Source: Streptomyces asoensis (GTDB lineage: Bacteria > Actinomycetota > Actinomycetes > Streptomycetales > Streptomycetaceae). Taken from it: DNA of 64,000 nt. Below, piece after piece: positions 1-8,085 of this stretch (its first letter is position 1; each line of letters starts with the position of its first letter). Location: positions 1,302,001-1,366,000 of the forward strand of contig NZ_BNEB01000003.1 in the NCBI RefSeq assembly GCF_016860545.1, read 5' to 3'. The position numbers were made by a program, and so were the translations under genes. The notes under the pieces were generated by a model that ran no database searches, was not told where the DNA came from, and saw nothing but the letters and a program-made list of their open reading frames with translations.

Positions 1-100
1 TCGGGCCAAGATCTCTTCGAACGGCGCGCGAGAGGAGGCGCGACCGGAAGAGAGGTAAGGGTCACATGGCAATTGCATCTCTTACCTGTGGACGATTAGA

Positions 101-1447
101 TTGATGCTCATGACACAGGCTCCCGCGCCCCCCACGGCCGCTCGGCGACAGCACGATCGGGAGATCGTCGCACTGGCCGTTCCGGCCTTCGGCGCACTGG
201 TCGCCGAACCGCTGTTCGTCCTGGCCGACAGCGCGATCGTCGGCCATCTGGGCACCGCCCAGCTGGCCGGACTCGGAGTCGCCTCGGCCCTTCTCATGAC
301 GTCCGTGAGCGTCTTCGTCTTCCTCGCCTACGCGACCACCGCCGCCGTCGCGCGACGGGTCGGTGCCGGTGATCTTCCGGCAGCCATCCGGCAGGGCATG
401 GACGGCATCTGGCTGGCTCTGCTGCTCGGCGCCGCGGTGATCGCGGCCGTCCTGCCCACAGCCCCCGCCCTGGTCCAGCTCTTCGGCGCCTCGGACGCGG
501 CTGCCCCCTACGCGACCACCTATCTCCGCATCTCGGCACTCGGCATCCCGGCGATGCTCGTCGTCATGGCCGCGACCGGTGTCCTGCGCGGACTTCAGGA
601 CACGAGGACGCCGCTCTACGTCGCCGTCGCCGGCTTCGTCGCCAACGCCGTCCTGAACGCCGGCCTCGTGTACGGCGTCGGCCTGGGCATCGCGGGATCC
701 GCCTGGGGGACCGTGATCGCCCAGTGGGGCATGGCCGCGGTCTACCTCGCGGTGGTGATCCGGGGCGCCCGGCGCCATGGAGCATCGCTGCGCCCCGACG
801 CCGAGGGCATCAGGGCCTCCGCCCAGGCCGGGGTGCCCCTGCTGGTGCGCACCCTCTCGCTGAGGGCGATCCTGATGATCGCCACGGCGGTGGCCGCCCG
901 CCTCGGGGACGACGACATCGCCGCGCACCAGATCGCCTTGAGCCTGTGGAGTCTGCTGGCCTTCGCGCTCGACGCCATCGCCATCGCCGGGCAAGCCATC
1001 ATCGGTCGGTACCTCGGCGCCGACGACGCCCAAGGAGCCCGGGATGTCTGCCGCCGCATGGTCGAGTGGGGCATCGCCGTGGGTGTCGTGCTGGGCCTGC
1101 TGGTCGTGGTGGCCCGCCCGCTGTTCCTGCCGCTCTTCACCGGCGATCCTGCGGTGAGGGACGCCGCGCTGCCGGCCCTTCTCGTCGTGGCGCTCTCCCA
1201 GCCCGTCTGCGGCATCGTCTTCGTCCTGGACGGCGTACTGATGGGAGCGGGCGACGGCCCCTACCTCGCCTGGGCCATGGTGCTCACCCTGGCGGTCTTC
1301 GCACCGGTGGCCCTGCTGGTGCCGGTGCTGGGCGGCGGCCTCACCGCGGTGTGGGGAGCGATGACGCTGATGATGGCGGTCCGGATGCTCACGCTCTGGC
1401 TGCGCGCACGCTCCGGCCGCTGGGTCATCACCGGCGCCACCCGCTGA
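101..1447 (+). CDS. MATE family efflux transporter
   Basis: This is a 448-residue multidrug/toxin extrusion (MATE, DinF-like) antiporter, an integral membrane protein that exports organic compounds using a cation gradient. The sequence shows about twelve hydrophobic helices in two homologous halves, and the opening helix carries the family-typical pattern EPLFVLADSAIVGHLG near residues 36-51. Three in-frame starts lie together (TTG 101, ATG 104, ATG 110) and none has a clear ribosome binding site, so the exact start is open. It converges on rplI across a shared hairpin terminator and a parS site. The substrate cannot be inferred. The position beside the rpsF operon matches other Streptomyces chromosomes, where dnaB is expected just to the left of this window. 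Confidence 0.9.
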   Translation: MMLMTQAPAPPTAARRQHDREIVALAVPAFGALVAEPLFVLADSAIVGHLGTAQLAGLGVASALLMTSVSVFVFLAYATTAAVARRVGAGDLPAAIRQGMDGIWLALLLGAAVIAAVLPTAPALVQLFGASDAAAPYATTYLRISALGIPAMLVVMAATGVLRGLQDTRTPLYVAVAGFVANAVLNAGLVYGVGLGIAGSAWGTVIAQWGMAAVYLAVVIRGARRHGASLRPDAEGIRASAQAGVPLLVRTLSLRAILMIATAVAARLGDDDIAAHQIALSLWSLLAFALDAIAIAGQAIIGRYLGADDAQGARDVCRRMVEWGIAVGVVLGLLVVVARPLFLPLFTGDPAVRDAALPALLVVALSQPVCGIVFVLDGVLMGAGDGPYLAWAMVLTLAVFAPVALLVPVLGGGLTAVWGAMTLMMAVRMLTLWLRARSGRWVITGATR

Positions 1448-1449
1448 GC

Positions 1450-1463
1450 GTTTCACGTGAAAC
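1450..1463. promoter_or_regulatory. parS: parS centromere site
   Basis: A perfect 14-bp palindrome GTTTCACGTGAAAC, the ParB binding site, lies just after the MATE stop codon. It is one of ten perfect copies in this window. Confidence 0.95.
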
Positions 1464-1491
1464 AAGCAGATGACCTGGAACGAGCAGATGA

Positions 1492-1522
1492 AAGGGGCCG
1501 CACCCGGTGGGTGCGGCCCCTT
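1492..1522. terminator. bidirectional hairpin between the MATE gene and rplI
   Basis: A 12-bp perfect GC stem (GGGGCCGCACCC and its complement) with a GGT loop is flanked by AA and TT. It sits between the 3' ends of two convergent genes and could stop transcription from both sides. Confidence 0.8.
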
Positions 1523-1548
1523 CTCAGCTTTTCAGCAGAGCGCGGCGA

Positions 1549-1995
1549 TCAGGCCGCGACAACCTCGATGTTGACCTTGGCGGCAACCTCGGGGTGCAGA
1601 CGCACGGACGTCTCGTGGGCGCCCAGGGTCTTGATCGCCGAGCCGAGCTCGATGCGGCGCTTGTCGACCTCGGGGCCACCGGCAGCCTTGATCGCGGAAG
1701 CGATGTCGGCCGGGGTGACGGAACCGAAGAGACGACCGGCGTCGCCGGAGCGCACGGCCAGACGGACCTTCACGCCCTCGAGCTGGGCCTTCACAGCGTT
1801 GGCCTGCTCGATGGTCTGGATCTCGTGGATCTTGCGAGCACGACGGATCTGCTCGACGTCCTTCTCGCCGCCCTTGGTCCAGCGGATCGCGAAGTTCCGC
1901 GGGATCAGGTAGTTGCGAGCGTAGCCGTCCTTGACGTCGACGACTTCGCCGGCGGCACCGAGGCCGGAGACCTCGTGGGTGAGGATGATCTTCAT
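1549..1995 (-). CDS. rplI: 50S ribosomal protein L9
   Basis: This 148-residue protein is ribosomal protein L9, a structural protein of the large subunit that binds 23S rRNA and helps hold the reading frame. The N-terminal domain starts MKIILTHEV with the conserved G-x-V-v-x-V-k-x-GYaRNYLiP block near residues 17-33, followed by the long connecting helix and the C-terminal rRNA-binding domain. The length is usual for the family. It is the last gene of the rpsF-ssb-rpsR-rplI operon and starts 18 bases after the rpsR stop. It ends just before the shared terminator with the MATE gene. Confidence 0.98.
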   Translation of the reverse strand: MKIILTHEVSGLGAAGEVVDVKDGYARNYLIPRNFAIRWTKGGEKDVEQIRRARKIHEIQTIEQANAVKAQLEGVKVRLAVRSGDAGRLFGSVTPADIASAIKAAGGPEVDKRRIELGSAIKTLGAHETSVRLHPEVAAKVNIEVVAA

Positions 1996-2013
1996 TAGTC
2001 GGTCACCCTTCCC

Positions 2014-2250
2014 TTATCGCGCCTGGGCGGTGTACGGCAGCAGCGCCATCTCACGGCTGTTCTTGACGGCCGTGGCGACGTCACGCTGGTGCTGCGTGCA
2101 GTTGCCGGTCACGCGGCGGGCACGGATCTTGCCGCGGTCGGAAATGAACTTCCGCAGCATGTTCGTGTCCTTGTAGTCCACGTACGTGACCTTGTCCTTG
2201 CAGAATGCGCAGACCTTCTTCTTAGGCTTGCGCACAGGCGGCTTCGCCAT
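2014..2250 (-). CDS. rpsR: 30S ribosomal protein S18, zinc-binding type
   Basis: This 78-residue protein is ribosomal protein S18, which pairs with S6 on the small-subunit platform. The core KDTNMLRKFISDRGKI and the motif GNCTQHQRDVATAVKN are diagnostic. It carries Cys-x-x-Cys (CAFC, residues 14-17) and a later Cys and His, so it looks like the zinc-binding (C+) form. Actinobacteria often carry a second, zinc-free paralogue used in zinc starvation; none is in this window. The start has a GGAGAAA-like ribosome binding site. It lies between ssb and rplI in the conserved operon. Confidence 0.98.
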   Translation of the reverse strand: MAKPPVRKPKKKVCAFCKDKVTYVDYKDTNMLRKFISDRGKIRARRVTGNCTQHQRDVATAVKNSREMALLPYTAQAR

Positions 2251-2332
2251 GGTGTTTCTCCTGTGTGATCAAGAAGTGGGGATACGACCCGCCCTCGACC
2301 TGTCCGAGCCCGGAACCGGGCCCGAACGGGGC

Positions 2333-2932
2333 CTAGAAGGGGGGTTCGTCCGAGTAGCCGCCGCCGCTGGAGCCGGAGTTTCCACCCCAGCCGCCACCGC
2401 CGCCACCGCCCTGGTTGCCACCGGCAGGAGCGCCGGTCGCCCACGGGTCGTCGGCGGGAGCACCGCCGCCCTGCTGGCCGCCGCCGGAGTTTCCACCCCA
2501 GCCGCCGCCCTGCTGGCCGCCACCGCCACCGCCGCCGTAACCACCCTGGCCGCCCTGGCCACCGCGGCCGGAGGCCTTGGTGACCTTGGCCGTGGCACTG
2601 CGCAGGCTGGCGCCGACTTCCTCGACGTCCAGTTCGTAGACCGTGCGCTTGACGCCCTCACGGTCCTCGTAGGACCGCTGCTTCAGCCGGCCCTGCACGA
2701 TGACGCGCATGCCTCGCTGGAGCGACTCCGCGACGTTCTCCGCCGCCTGGCGCCAGACCGAGCAGGTCAGGAACAGGCTCTCGCCGTCCTTCCACTCGTT
2801 CGTCTGACGGTCGAAGGTGCGGGGAGTGGACGCGACACGGAACTTCGCGACCGCCGCACCGGAGGGGGTGAAGCGCAGCTCGGGGTCGTCGACAAGATTG
2901 CCGACGACCGTGATGACGGTCTCGCCTGCCAT
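2333..2932 (-). CDS. ssb: single-stranded DNA-binding protein SsbA
   Basis: This is a 199-residue essential single-stranded DNA-binding protein that coats exposed strands in replication, repair and recombination. The OB-fold occupies about residues 1-110 (start MAGETVITVVGNLVDDPELRF). It is followed by a long Gly/Gln-rich disordered linker (about 115-190) and ends in the acidic tip SDEPPF, which recruits partner proteins. The linker DNA is strongly repetitive (runs of GGN codons). The gene sits 78 bases downstream of rpsF and before rpsR, the arrangement expected for the housekeeping copy. Streptomyces usually encodes a second, shorter Ssb elsewhere. Confidence 0.97.
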   Translation of the reverse strand: MAGETVITVVGNLVDDPELRFTPSGAAVAKFRVASTPRTFDRQTNEWKDGESLFLTCSVWRQAAENVAESLQRGMRVIVQGRLKQRSYEDREGVKRTVYELDVEEVGASLRSATAKVTKASGRGGQGGQGGYGGGGGGGQQGGGWGGNSGGGQQGGGAPADDPWATGAPAGGNQGGGGGGGWGGNSGSSGGGYSDEPPF

Positions 2933-3010
2933 GGGGGAACCTCTCGGCGGGTTTGCTGCTGGCTGCTTGTGCTGCTACTCAGAATCCCGAGATCAGCTGA
3001 GCTGGAGAGC

Positions 3011-3301
3011 TCAGTGGGTCTCGGGACGGAGGACCTTGGTCCGGAGGACCGACTCGTTCAGGTTCATCTGGCGGTCGAGCTCCTTGACGACCGCAGGCTC
3101 GGCCTGCAGGTCGATGACCGAGTAGATGCCCTCGGGCTTCTTCTTGATCTCGTACGAGAGACGACGACGGCCCCAGGTGTCGACCTTCTCCACCTTGCCG
3201 TTGCCCTCACGGACGACGGACAGGAAGTTCTCGATCAGCGGGGAGACAGCGCGCTCCTCGAGATCCGGGTCGAGGATGACCATCACTTCGTAGTGACGCA
3301 T
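3011..3301 (-). CDS. rpsF: 30S ribosomal protein S6
   Basis: This 96-residue protein is ribosomal protein S6, the partner of S18 in the 30S platform. It shows the S6 fold from [16 protein letters not shown] through the [12 protein letters not shown] block near residues 43-54 to the RQMNLNE segment near 77-83. The reading frame stays open upstream, but the start at 3301 is chosen because it follows a strong AAAGGAGGT ribosome binding site and gives the family length. It is the first gene of the rpsF-ssb-rpsR-rplI operon. In several bacteria the S6:S18 pair represses its own mRNA through the leader, and a hairpin is present just upstream here. Confidence 0.97.
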
Positions 3302-3329
3302 GTGGAACCCACCTCCTTTGGACTCAGCG

Positions 3330-3348
3330 GCCACGGTCGATCCGTGGC
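3330..3348 (-). promoter_or_regulatory. hairpin in the rpsF leader
   Basis: A perfect 7-bp stem (GCCACGG with CCGTGGC, 5-base loop) lies about 30 bases upstream of the rpsF start, just before its ribosome binding site. It could be part of an S6:S18 autoregulatory leader, but I could not match the full known motif. Confidence 0.3.
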
Positions 3349-3588
3349 AGGAGGGTTGTGATGCGTACGCAACGGTATCGGCCGCCACTGACAATCGGGG
3401 GTCGGTAGCCGACTTCCCTGCTGTGACCTGGACGGACACCCTGGCTAGGCCTGGGCAGACACCGGTGCAGACGGTACAGACTACCTGCACACACGCTTCC
3501 GGTTGAAATCCGGCGTGGATGACCGTCAGTCTGTACACGTCGGGTGTGTATGGCGCTACGATGCGCCGCCTTCCGCAGGAGGTGCCCC

Positions 3589-3900
3589 ATGGCACAGGCA
3601 TTGCGACCCAATACCGCCGGATCTCTCTTCGCCACCGACGGCCGACCTCATCCGCTCCAGGACGCCCTGCTCGCGGTGACGCTGGTCCTCGGGGTGACGG
3701 CCTTCATCACCTCGTTCTTCCACAGCCTGCATCTGCTCAGCTCCTGGGCCGGCCTGGTGGGGATCCTGACCGGCGCGTACGGGCAGTGGATCTCCGAGAC
3801 CACCCGTGAACGCTTCGGCCTGATCCTGGGTCTCGGAGCCTCGGGTGTCGGCTTCTTCATCGGCATGGCCAACGGCGGCCTCTTCGGCGGACTCTGGTGA
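3589..3900 (+). CDS. small membrane protein of unknown function
   Basis: This predicted 103-residue protein has two or three hydrophobic helices (about 24-45, 50-66 and 80-98) and ends [10 protein letters not shown] do not recognise a named family. The ATG at 3589 is preferred over upstream in-frame starts because GCAGGAGGTG lies at ideal spacing before it. A GC-rich hairpin follows the stop directly. The gene points away from the rpsF operon, and the next gene downstream encodes a FemX-type ligase, so a cell-envelope role is plausible but not shown. Confidence 0.8.
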
Positions 3901-3918
3901 CCCCGGCGGCGCCGGGGT
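3900..3918 (+). terminator. hairpin after the small membrane protein gene
   Basis: An 8-bp stem (ACCCCGGC with GCCGGGGT, 3-base loop) starts on the last base of the preceding stop codon. It has no U-tract, as is common in Streptomyces. Confidence 0.6.
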
Positions 3919-4113
3919 ACGCACCACGGACCCCGCTCGCGCCGGACGGCACGTAGGACACCTACGAATCAGGACGGAACGCCCCGGCCGCGCACGGGCC
4001 GGGGCGAAGGTTCCGTACGCCCAGTCAGGCCGCTCGCGAGGCGCAGTAGGCTTCGGCGCGAGAGCCGGAGCCCCTGTACCCATGGGGACACACCAGCCCG
4101 AGGAGCGCCCCGA

Positions 4114-5235
4114 ATGAGCCTGACCCTGAGGACGATCAGCCGCGAGCAGCATCTGGCATACATCCAGAGCCTGCCGTCGGCTAGCCACATGCAGGTTCCG
4201 GCCTGGGCCGACGTGAAGGCCGAGTGGCGTTCGGAGAGCCTCGGCTGGTTCGACGAGCGCACCGGCGAACTGGTCGGCGCGGGCCTCGTCCTCTACCGCC
4301 AGCTGCCCAAGATCAAGCGTTACCTGGCCTACCTTCCCGAGGGTCCGGTCATCAACTGGTACGCGCCGAATCTGACCGAGTGGCTGGAACCGATGCTCGC
4401 GCACCTCAAGCAGCAGGGCGCTTTCTCGGTGAAGATGGGCCCGCCGGTGATCATCCGCCGCTGGGAGGCCGTCTCCATCAAGGCCGGCATCCAGAACCCG
4501 GACGTGAAGCGACTGCGCGACATCGAGGCCGACTTCATCGAACCGCGCGCCTTCGAGGTGGCCGACAAGCTCCGTCGCATGGGCTGGCAGCAGGGCGAGG
4601 ACGGCGGCGCCGGCTTCGGCGACGTCCAGCCGCGCTACGTCTACCAGGTGCCGCTGGCGAACCGTTCCCTCGAAGACGTCCACAAGAACTTCAACCAGCT
4701 GTGGCGCCGCAACATCAAGAAGGCCGAGAAGGCCGGCGTCGAGGTGGTCCAGGGCGGCTACCACGACCTCGAGGAATGGCAGCGGCTGTACGAGATCACG
4801 GCCGTGCGGGACCATTTCCGGCCGCGTCCGCTCTCCTACTTCCAGCGCATGTGGTCGGCCCTCAACACCGAGGACCCCAACCGCATGCGGCTGTACTTCG
4901 CCCGCCACAACGGCGTGAACCTCTCGGCCGCGACGATGCTGATCGTCGGCGGGCACGTCTGGTACTCGTACGGCGCCTCGGACAACATCGGCCGGGAGTT
5001 CCGCCCGTCGAACGCCATGCAGTGGCGCATGCTGCGCGACGCCTACGCGCTCGGCGCGACCGTCTACGACCTGCGCGGCATCTCCGACTCGCTGGACGAG
5101 TCCGACCACCTCTTCGGCCTGATCCAGTTCAAGGTCGGCACCGGCGGGCAGGCCGCGGAGTACCTCGGCGAGTGGGACTTCGCGCTGAACAAGCTGCTCC
5201 ACAAGGCTCTCGACATCTACATGTCGCGCCGCTGA
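4114..5235 (+). CDS. femX: FemX-type peptidoglycan bridge ligase
   Basis: This 373-residue protein belongs to the FemAB family, which uses aminoacyl-tRNA to add the first bridge residue (glycine in Streptomyces) to lipid II on the inner face of the membrane. The twin GNAT-like domains are visible: an N-terminal half with the pattern ASHMQVPAWADVK near residues 23-35, and a C-terminal half with NLSAATMLIVGGHVWYSYGAS near residues 268-288. The segment NQLWRRNIKKAEKAGVE matches the helical hairpin between them. It has no membrane helix. It precedes the alanine racemase-like gene on the same strand by 103 bases. An orthologue sits at the same place in other Streptomyces. Confidence 0.9.
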   Translation: MSLTLRTISREQHLAYIQSLPSASHMQVPAWADVKAEWRSESLGWFDERTGELVGAGLVLYRQLPKIKRYLAYLPEGPVINWYAPNLTEWLEPMLAHLKQQGAFSVKMGPPVIIRRWEAVSIKAGIQNPDVKRLRDIEADFIEPRAFEVADKLRRMGWQQGEDGGAGFGDVQPRYVYQVPLANRSLEDVHKNFNQLWRRNIKKAEKAGVEVVQGGYHDLEEWQRLYEITAVRDHFRPRPLSYFQRMWSALNTEDPNRMRLYFARHNGVNLSAATMLIVGGHVWYSYGASDNIGREFRPSNAMQWRMLRDAYALGATVYDLRGISDSLDESDHLFGLIQFKVGTGGQAAEYLGEWDFALNKLLHKALDIYMSRR

Positions 5236-5338
5236 CGTCACGTTCGGTGATTCCATATCCCCGGACACGTCCGACACCTCAGGCACTCCGACGTGTCTCC
5301 CCCACACCGCAGCCACGAGAAAGGTCCCAGGTCCGGCC

Positions 5339-6370
5339 ATGGCGCTCACCCTCTACGTCGACACCGCGCGCTGGCGGGCGCATCACAAGCACGTGCAGGA
5401 GCAGTTCCCGGGGCTCGTCCCGGTCTGCAAGGGCAACGGCTACGGCTTCGGGCACGACCGGCTGGCGGAGGAGGCCACCCGGCTGGGCTCGGACGTCCTC
5501 GCGGTCGGCACGACGTACGAGGCGGCACGCATCAAGGACTTCTTCGGCGGTGACCTGCTGGTGCTGACGCCGTACCGGCGCGGCGAGGAGCCCGTACCGC
5601 TGCCCGACCGGGTCGTGCGCTCGGTGTCGTCGGTGGACGGCGTGTACGGCCTCGTGGGTGCCCGGGTGGTCATCGAGGTGATGTCGTCGATGAAGCGGCA
5701 CGGCATCAGCGAGCAGGACCTTCCGCAGCTGCACTCCGCCATCGAGAACGTCCGCCTCGAGGGCTTCGCCATCCACCTGCCGCTGGACCGCACCGACGGC
5801 TCGGACGCCGTCGAGGAGGTCATCGGCTGGATGGACCGGCTGCGCGCGGCCCGGCTGCCGCTGCACACCATGTTCGTCAGCCACCTCAAGGCCGACGAAC
5901 TCGCCCGGCTGCGGCAGCAGTTCCCGCAGACCCGCTTCCGCGCCCGTATCGGCACGCGGTTGTGGCTGGGGGACCACGAGGCCACCGAGTACCGCGGTGC
6001 CGTCCTCGACGTCACCCGGGTCGCCAAGGGCGACCGCTTCGGCTACCGGCAGCAGAAGGCCGCCTCCGACGGCTTCCTGGTGGTCGTGGCGGGCGGTACG
6101 TCGCACGGGGTGGGCCTGGAGGCCCCCAAGGCCCTGCACGGCGTCATGCCGCGCGCCAAGGGCGTCGCCCGGGCCGGCCTCGCCACGGTCAACCGCAACC
6201 TCTCGCCGTTCGTCTGGGGCGGCAAGCAGCGCTGGTTCGCCGAGCCGCCGCACATGCAGGTGTCGATCCTCTTCGTGCCCTCGGACGCCCCGGAGCCGCA
6301 CGTCGGCGACGAACTGGTCGCCCATCTGCGGCACACCACCACCCAGTTCGACCGGATCGTGGATCGCTGA
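5339..6370 (+). CDS. alanine racemase-like PLP protein
   Basis: This 343-residue protein has the alanine racemase N-terminal barrel: the PLP lysine is K31 in VCKGNGYGFGHD, matching the family VxKANAYGHG motif, and the barrel continues to about residue 220. The C-terminal part aligns poorly. VAKGDRFGY near residue 230 resembles the motif that carries the catalytic tyrosine, but the usual GYADG and MDQ motifs are not evident, and the protein is somewhat shorter than typical Alr. It may be a racemase with another substrate, or a PLP-binding protein that is not a true Alr. It directly follows femX, which suggests work on amino acids of the cell wall. A second, canonical alr is expected elsewhere. 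Confidence 0.8.
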   Translation: MALTLYVDTARWRAHHKHVQEQFPGLVPVCKGNGYGFGHDRLAEEATRLGSDVLAVGTTYEAARIKDFFGGDLLVLTPYRRGEEPVPLPDRVVRSVSSVDGVYGLVGARVVIEVMSSMKRHGISEQDLPQLHSAIENVRLEGFAIHLPLDRTDGSDAVEEVIGWMDRLRAARLPLHTMFVSHLKADELARLRQQFPQTRFRARIGTRLWLGDHEATEYRGAVLDVTRVAKGDRFGYRQQKAASDGFLVVVAGGTSHGVGLEAPKALHGVMPRAKGVARAGLATVNRNLSPFVWGGKQRWFAEPPHMQVSILFVPSDAPEPHVGDELVAHLRHTTTQFDRIVDR

Positions 6371-6401
6371 GACACGGACGCCGCACGAACGCGGCAACGG
6401 C

Positions 6402-6436
6402 GAAGGCCGTACACGGGGACTCCGTGTACGGCCTTC
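6402..6436. terminator. bidirectional hairpin between the racemase-like and GT87 genes
   Basis: A perfect 15-bp stem starting GAAGGCCGTACACGG, with a 5-base loop, lies between two convergent genes. Confidence 0.85.
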
Positions 6437-6454
6437 TCTGCGTACGGCGTTCGC

Positions 6455-7963
6455 TCAGGGCGAACTGTCGACGGTGTCGGGCTTGCCCCAGTCCACCTGG
6501 GGTCCGTCGAAGTGCGAGGCGTGCCGAGGCGGATGGGCCGCGGCGCCCAGGACGAAGACGTCCTCCGCCCCGTCGAGCACCCCGCCCGAAGGATCGTCGT
6601 CGCCCGCCTGCCGCACGACGTCGCGCTCCGGCATCAGGATGTCCCGCACGACCACCCCGCACAGGTAGAGCGTCCCCAGCAGGTGCACCCCGATCGCCCA
6701 GTGGTAGCCGTCGGTCGGCAGGCCTTTGTGGGCGTCCCCGCTCATCGTGTAGGCGAGGTACATCCAGATGCCCACGAAGTAGGCGACCTCGCAGGCCTGC
6801 CAGATCAGGAAGTCCCGCCACTTCGGCCTGGCCAGCACCGCCAGCGGCACCAGCCACAGGACGTACTGCGGCGAGTACACCTTGTTGGTCAGGATGAAGG
6901 CGGCGACGATCAGGAAGGCCAGCTGCGCGAAGCGCGGGCGGCGCGGCGCGGTCAGCGTCAGCACGGCGATCCCGACGGCGCACAGCAGGACGAGAAGCGT
7001 GGCGAGGGTGTTGACGCTGTCCGTGGTGAGCGGATCCTTGGAGTTCTGCGCCATGATCAGCCAGAAGGAGCCGAAGTCGACGCCGCGCTCCTGGCTGAAG
7101 CGGTAGAACTTCGACCACCCCTCGAAGGCGAAGAGCATGACGGGCAGGTTCACTACCAGCCAGGCGACGGCCGTACCGGCGAAGGCCCTGCCGAAGTCCC
7201 GCCACTTGCCCGCACGCCAGCACAGGACGAACAGGGGGCCGAGCAGGAAGACCGGATAGAGCTTGGCGGCCGTGGCGAGCCCCAGGAGGACTCCGAAAGC
7301 AAGGGACCGGCCCCGGGACCACATGAGCATCGCCGCGGCGGTCAGGGCGACCGCCAGCAGGTCCCAGTTGATGGTCGCGGTCAGGGCGAAGGCTGGTGCC
7401 AGCGCCACCAGCAGTCCGTCCCAGGGACGCCGGGCGTGCGTACGGGTCACGCAGACGGCGATGACGGCCGCGCAGGCCATCAACATGCCGGCGTTGACCA
7501 TCCAGTACCACTGCTCCTGGTCCTGGATGCTGCCGCTGCCGGGCGTCAGCCAGTTGGCCACCTCCATGAAGACACCGGTCAGCACCGGGTACTCGAGGTA
7601 GTCCATGTCGCCGGGCAGCTTGTCGAAGTACGGCACGAGCCCGTCGGCGAAGCCCCGCCCCTGGTAGAGGTGGGGGATGTCCGAGTAGCAGGCGTGCGTG
7701 TACTGGGTCGTGGCCCCGAAGAACCAGCCGCCGTTGTAGCAGGGCGCCTTCTGGATCAGGCCTAGGGCGAACATCCCGATCGCCACGAGCGCGACGACCC
7801 GCACGGGCGTCCACCAGGACGTCCCCAGAAGGGCGCGGCGGCCGACCGGACCGCCGATCAGCTCACTTCCGGCCGCGGCCACCGGGTCATCGCTGGTCGG
7901 CTTCACCGGATCGGGCTGGTGCACGCGCGTGGGCGTCGATTCTGCACTGGGCATGGGCGCCAT
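6455..7963 (-). CDS. GT87 family membrane glycosyltransferase
   Basis: This 502-residue polytopic membrane protein resembles glycosyltransferase family 87 (DUF2029), GT-C fold enzymes that use polyprenyl-phosphate sugars, such as mycobacterial mannosyltransferases. A hydrophilic N-terminus of about 50 residues is followed by roughly ten to twelve helices. The loop after the first helix contains EYPVLTGVFMEV, the acidic region expected to hold the catalytic residue. The later segment TNKVYSPQYVLWLVPLAV is typical of the family. Starts at 7963 and 7954 (MPSAES) are both possible. It lies downstream of the class A PBP gene on the same strand, separated by a terminator and two parS sites. The sugar acceptor is unknown. 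Confidence 0.82.
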   Translation of the reverse strand: MAPMPSAESTPTRVHQPDPVKPTSDDPVAAAGSELIGGPVGRRALLGTSWWTPVRVVALVAIGMFALGLIQKAPCYNGGWFFGATTQYTHACYSDIPHLYQGRGFADGLVPYFDKLPGDMDYLEYPVLTGVFMEVANWLTPGSGSIQDQEQWYWMVNAGMLMACAAVIAVCVTRTHARRPWDGLLVALAPAFALTATINWDLLAVALTAAAMLMWSRGRSLAFGVLLGLATAAKLYPVFLLGPLFVLCWRAGKWRDFGRAFAGTAVAWLVVNLPVMLFAFEGWSKFYRFSQERGVDFGSFWLIMAQNSKDPLTTDSVNTLATLLVLLCAVGIAVLTLTAPRRPRFAQLAFLIVAAFILTNKVYSPQYVLWLVPLAVLARPKWRDFLIWQACEVAYFVGIWMYLAYTMSGDAHKGLPTDGYHWAIGVHLLGTLYLCGVVVRDILMPERDVVRQAGDDDPSGGVLDGAEDVFVLGAAAHPPRHASHFDGPQVDWGKPDTVDSSP

Positions 7964-7992
7964 CCTGCCGTACGGACCTAGGAAAAAGCCGA

Positions 7993-8024
7993 GGGCCGCC
8001 CCACCTCGTTCGGTGGAGCGGCCC
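7993..8024 (-). terminator. hairpin after the PBP gene
   Basis: A stem (GGGCCG with CGGCCC outside, CCACC with GGTGG inside, separated by a 2x2 mismatch) lies downstream of the penicillin-binding protein gene, next to parS at 8027. Confidence 0.6.
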
Positions 8025-8026
8025 TT

Positions 8027-8040
8027 GTTTCACGTGAAAC
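8027..8040. promoter_or_regulatory. parS: parS centromere site
   Basis: A perfect GTTTCACGTGAAAC lies in the PBP/GT87 intergenic gap. Another copy follows 8 bases later. Confidence 0.95.
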
Positions 8041-8048
8041 ATCAGCAT

Positions 8049-8062
8049 GTTTCACGTGAAAC
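8049..8062. promoter_or_regulatory. parS: parS centromere site
   Basis: A perfect GTTTCACGTGAAAC, the second of a close pair with starts 22 bp apart, about two helical turns. Confidence 0.95.
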
Positions 8063-8085
8063 ACCCAAGACGGGCGTCAGAGCGC

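Noticed and set aside
1..100. Start of dnaB at the left edge
   Set aside because: dnaB is expected here on the minus strand, but no start codon or coding pattern is visible in these bases.
62..1465. 467-residue minus-strand open frame over the MATE gene
   Set aside because: Gly/Asp/His/Gln-rich shadow frame; the plus-strand MATE transporter is clearly the real gene.
3556..5349. 597-residue minus-strand open frame over femX
   Set aside because: Shadow of the plus-strand small membrane protein and femX genes, with no domain.
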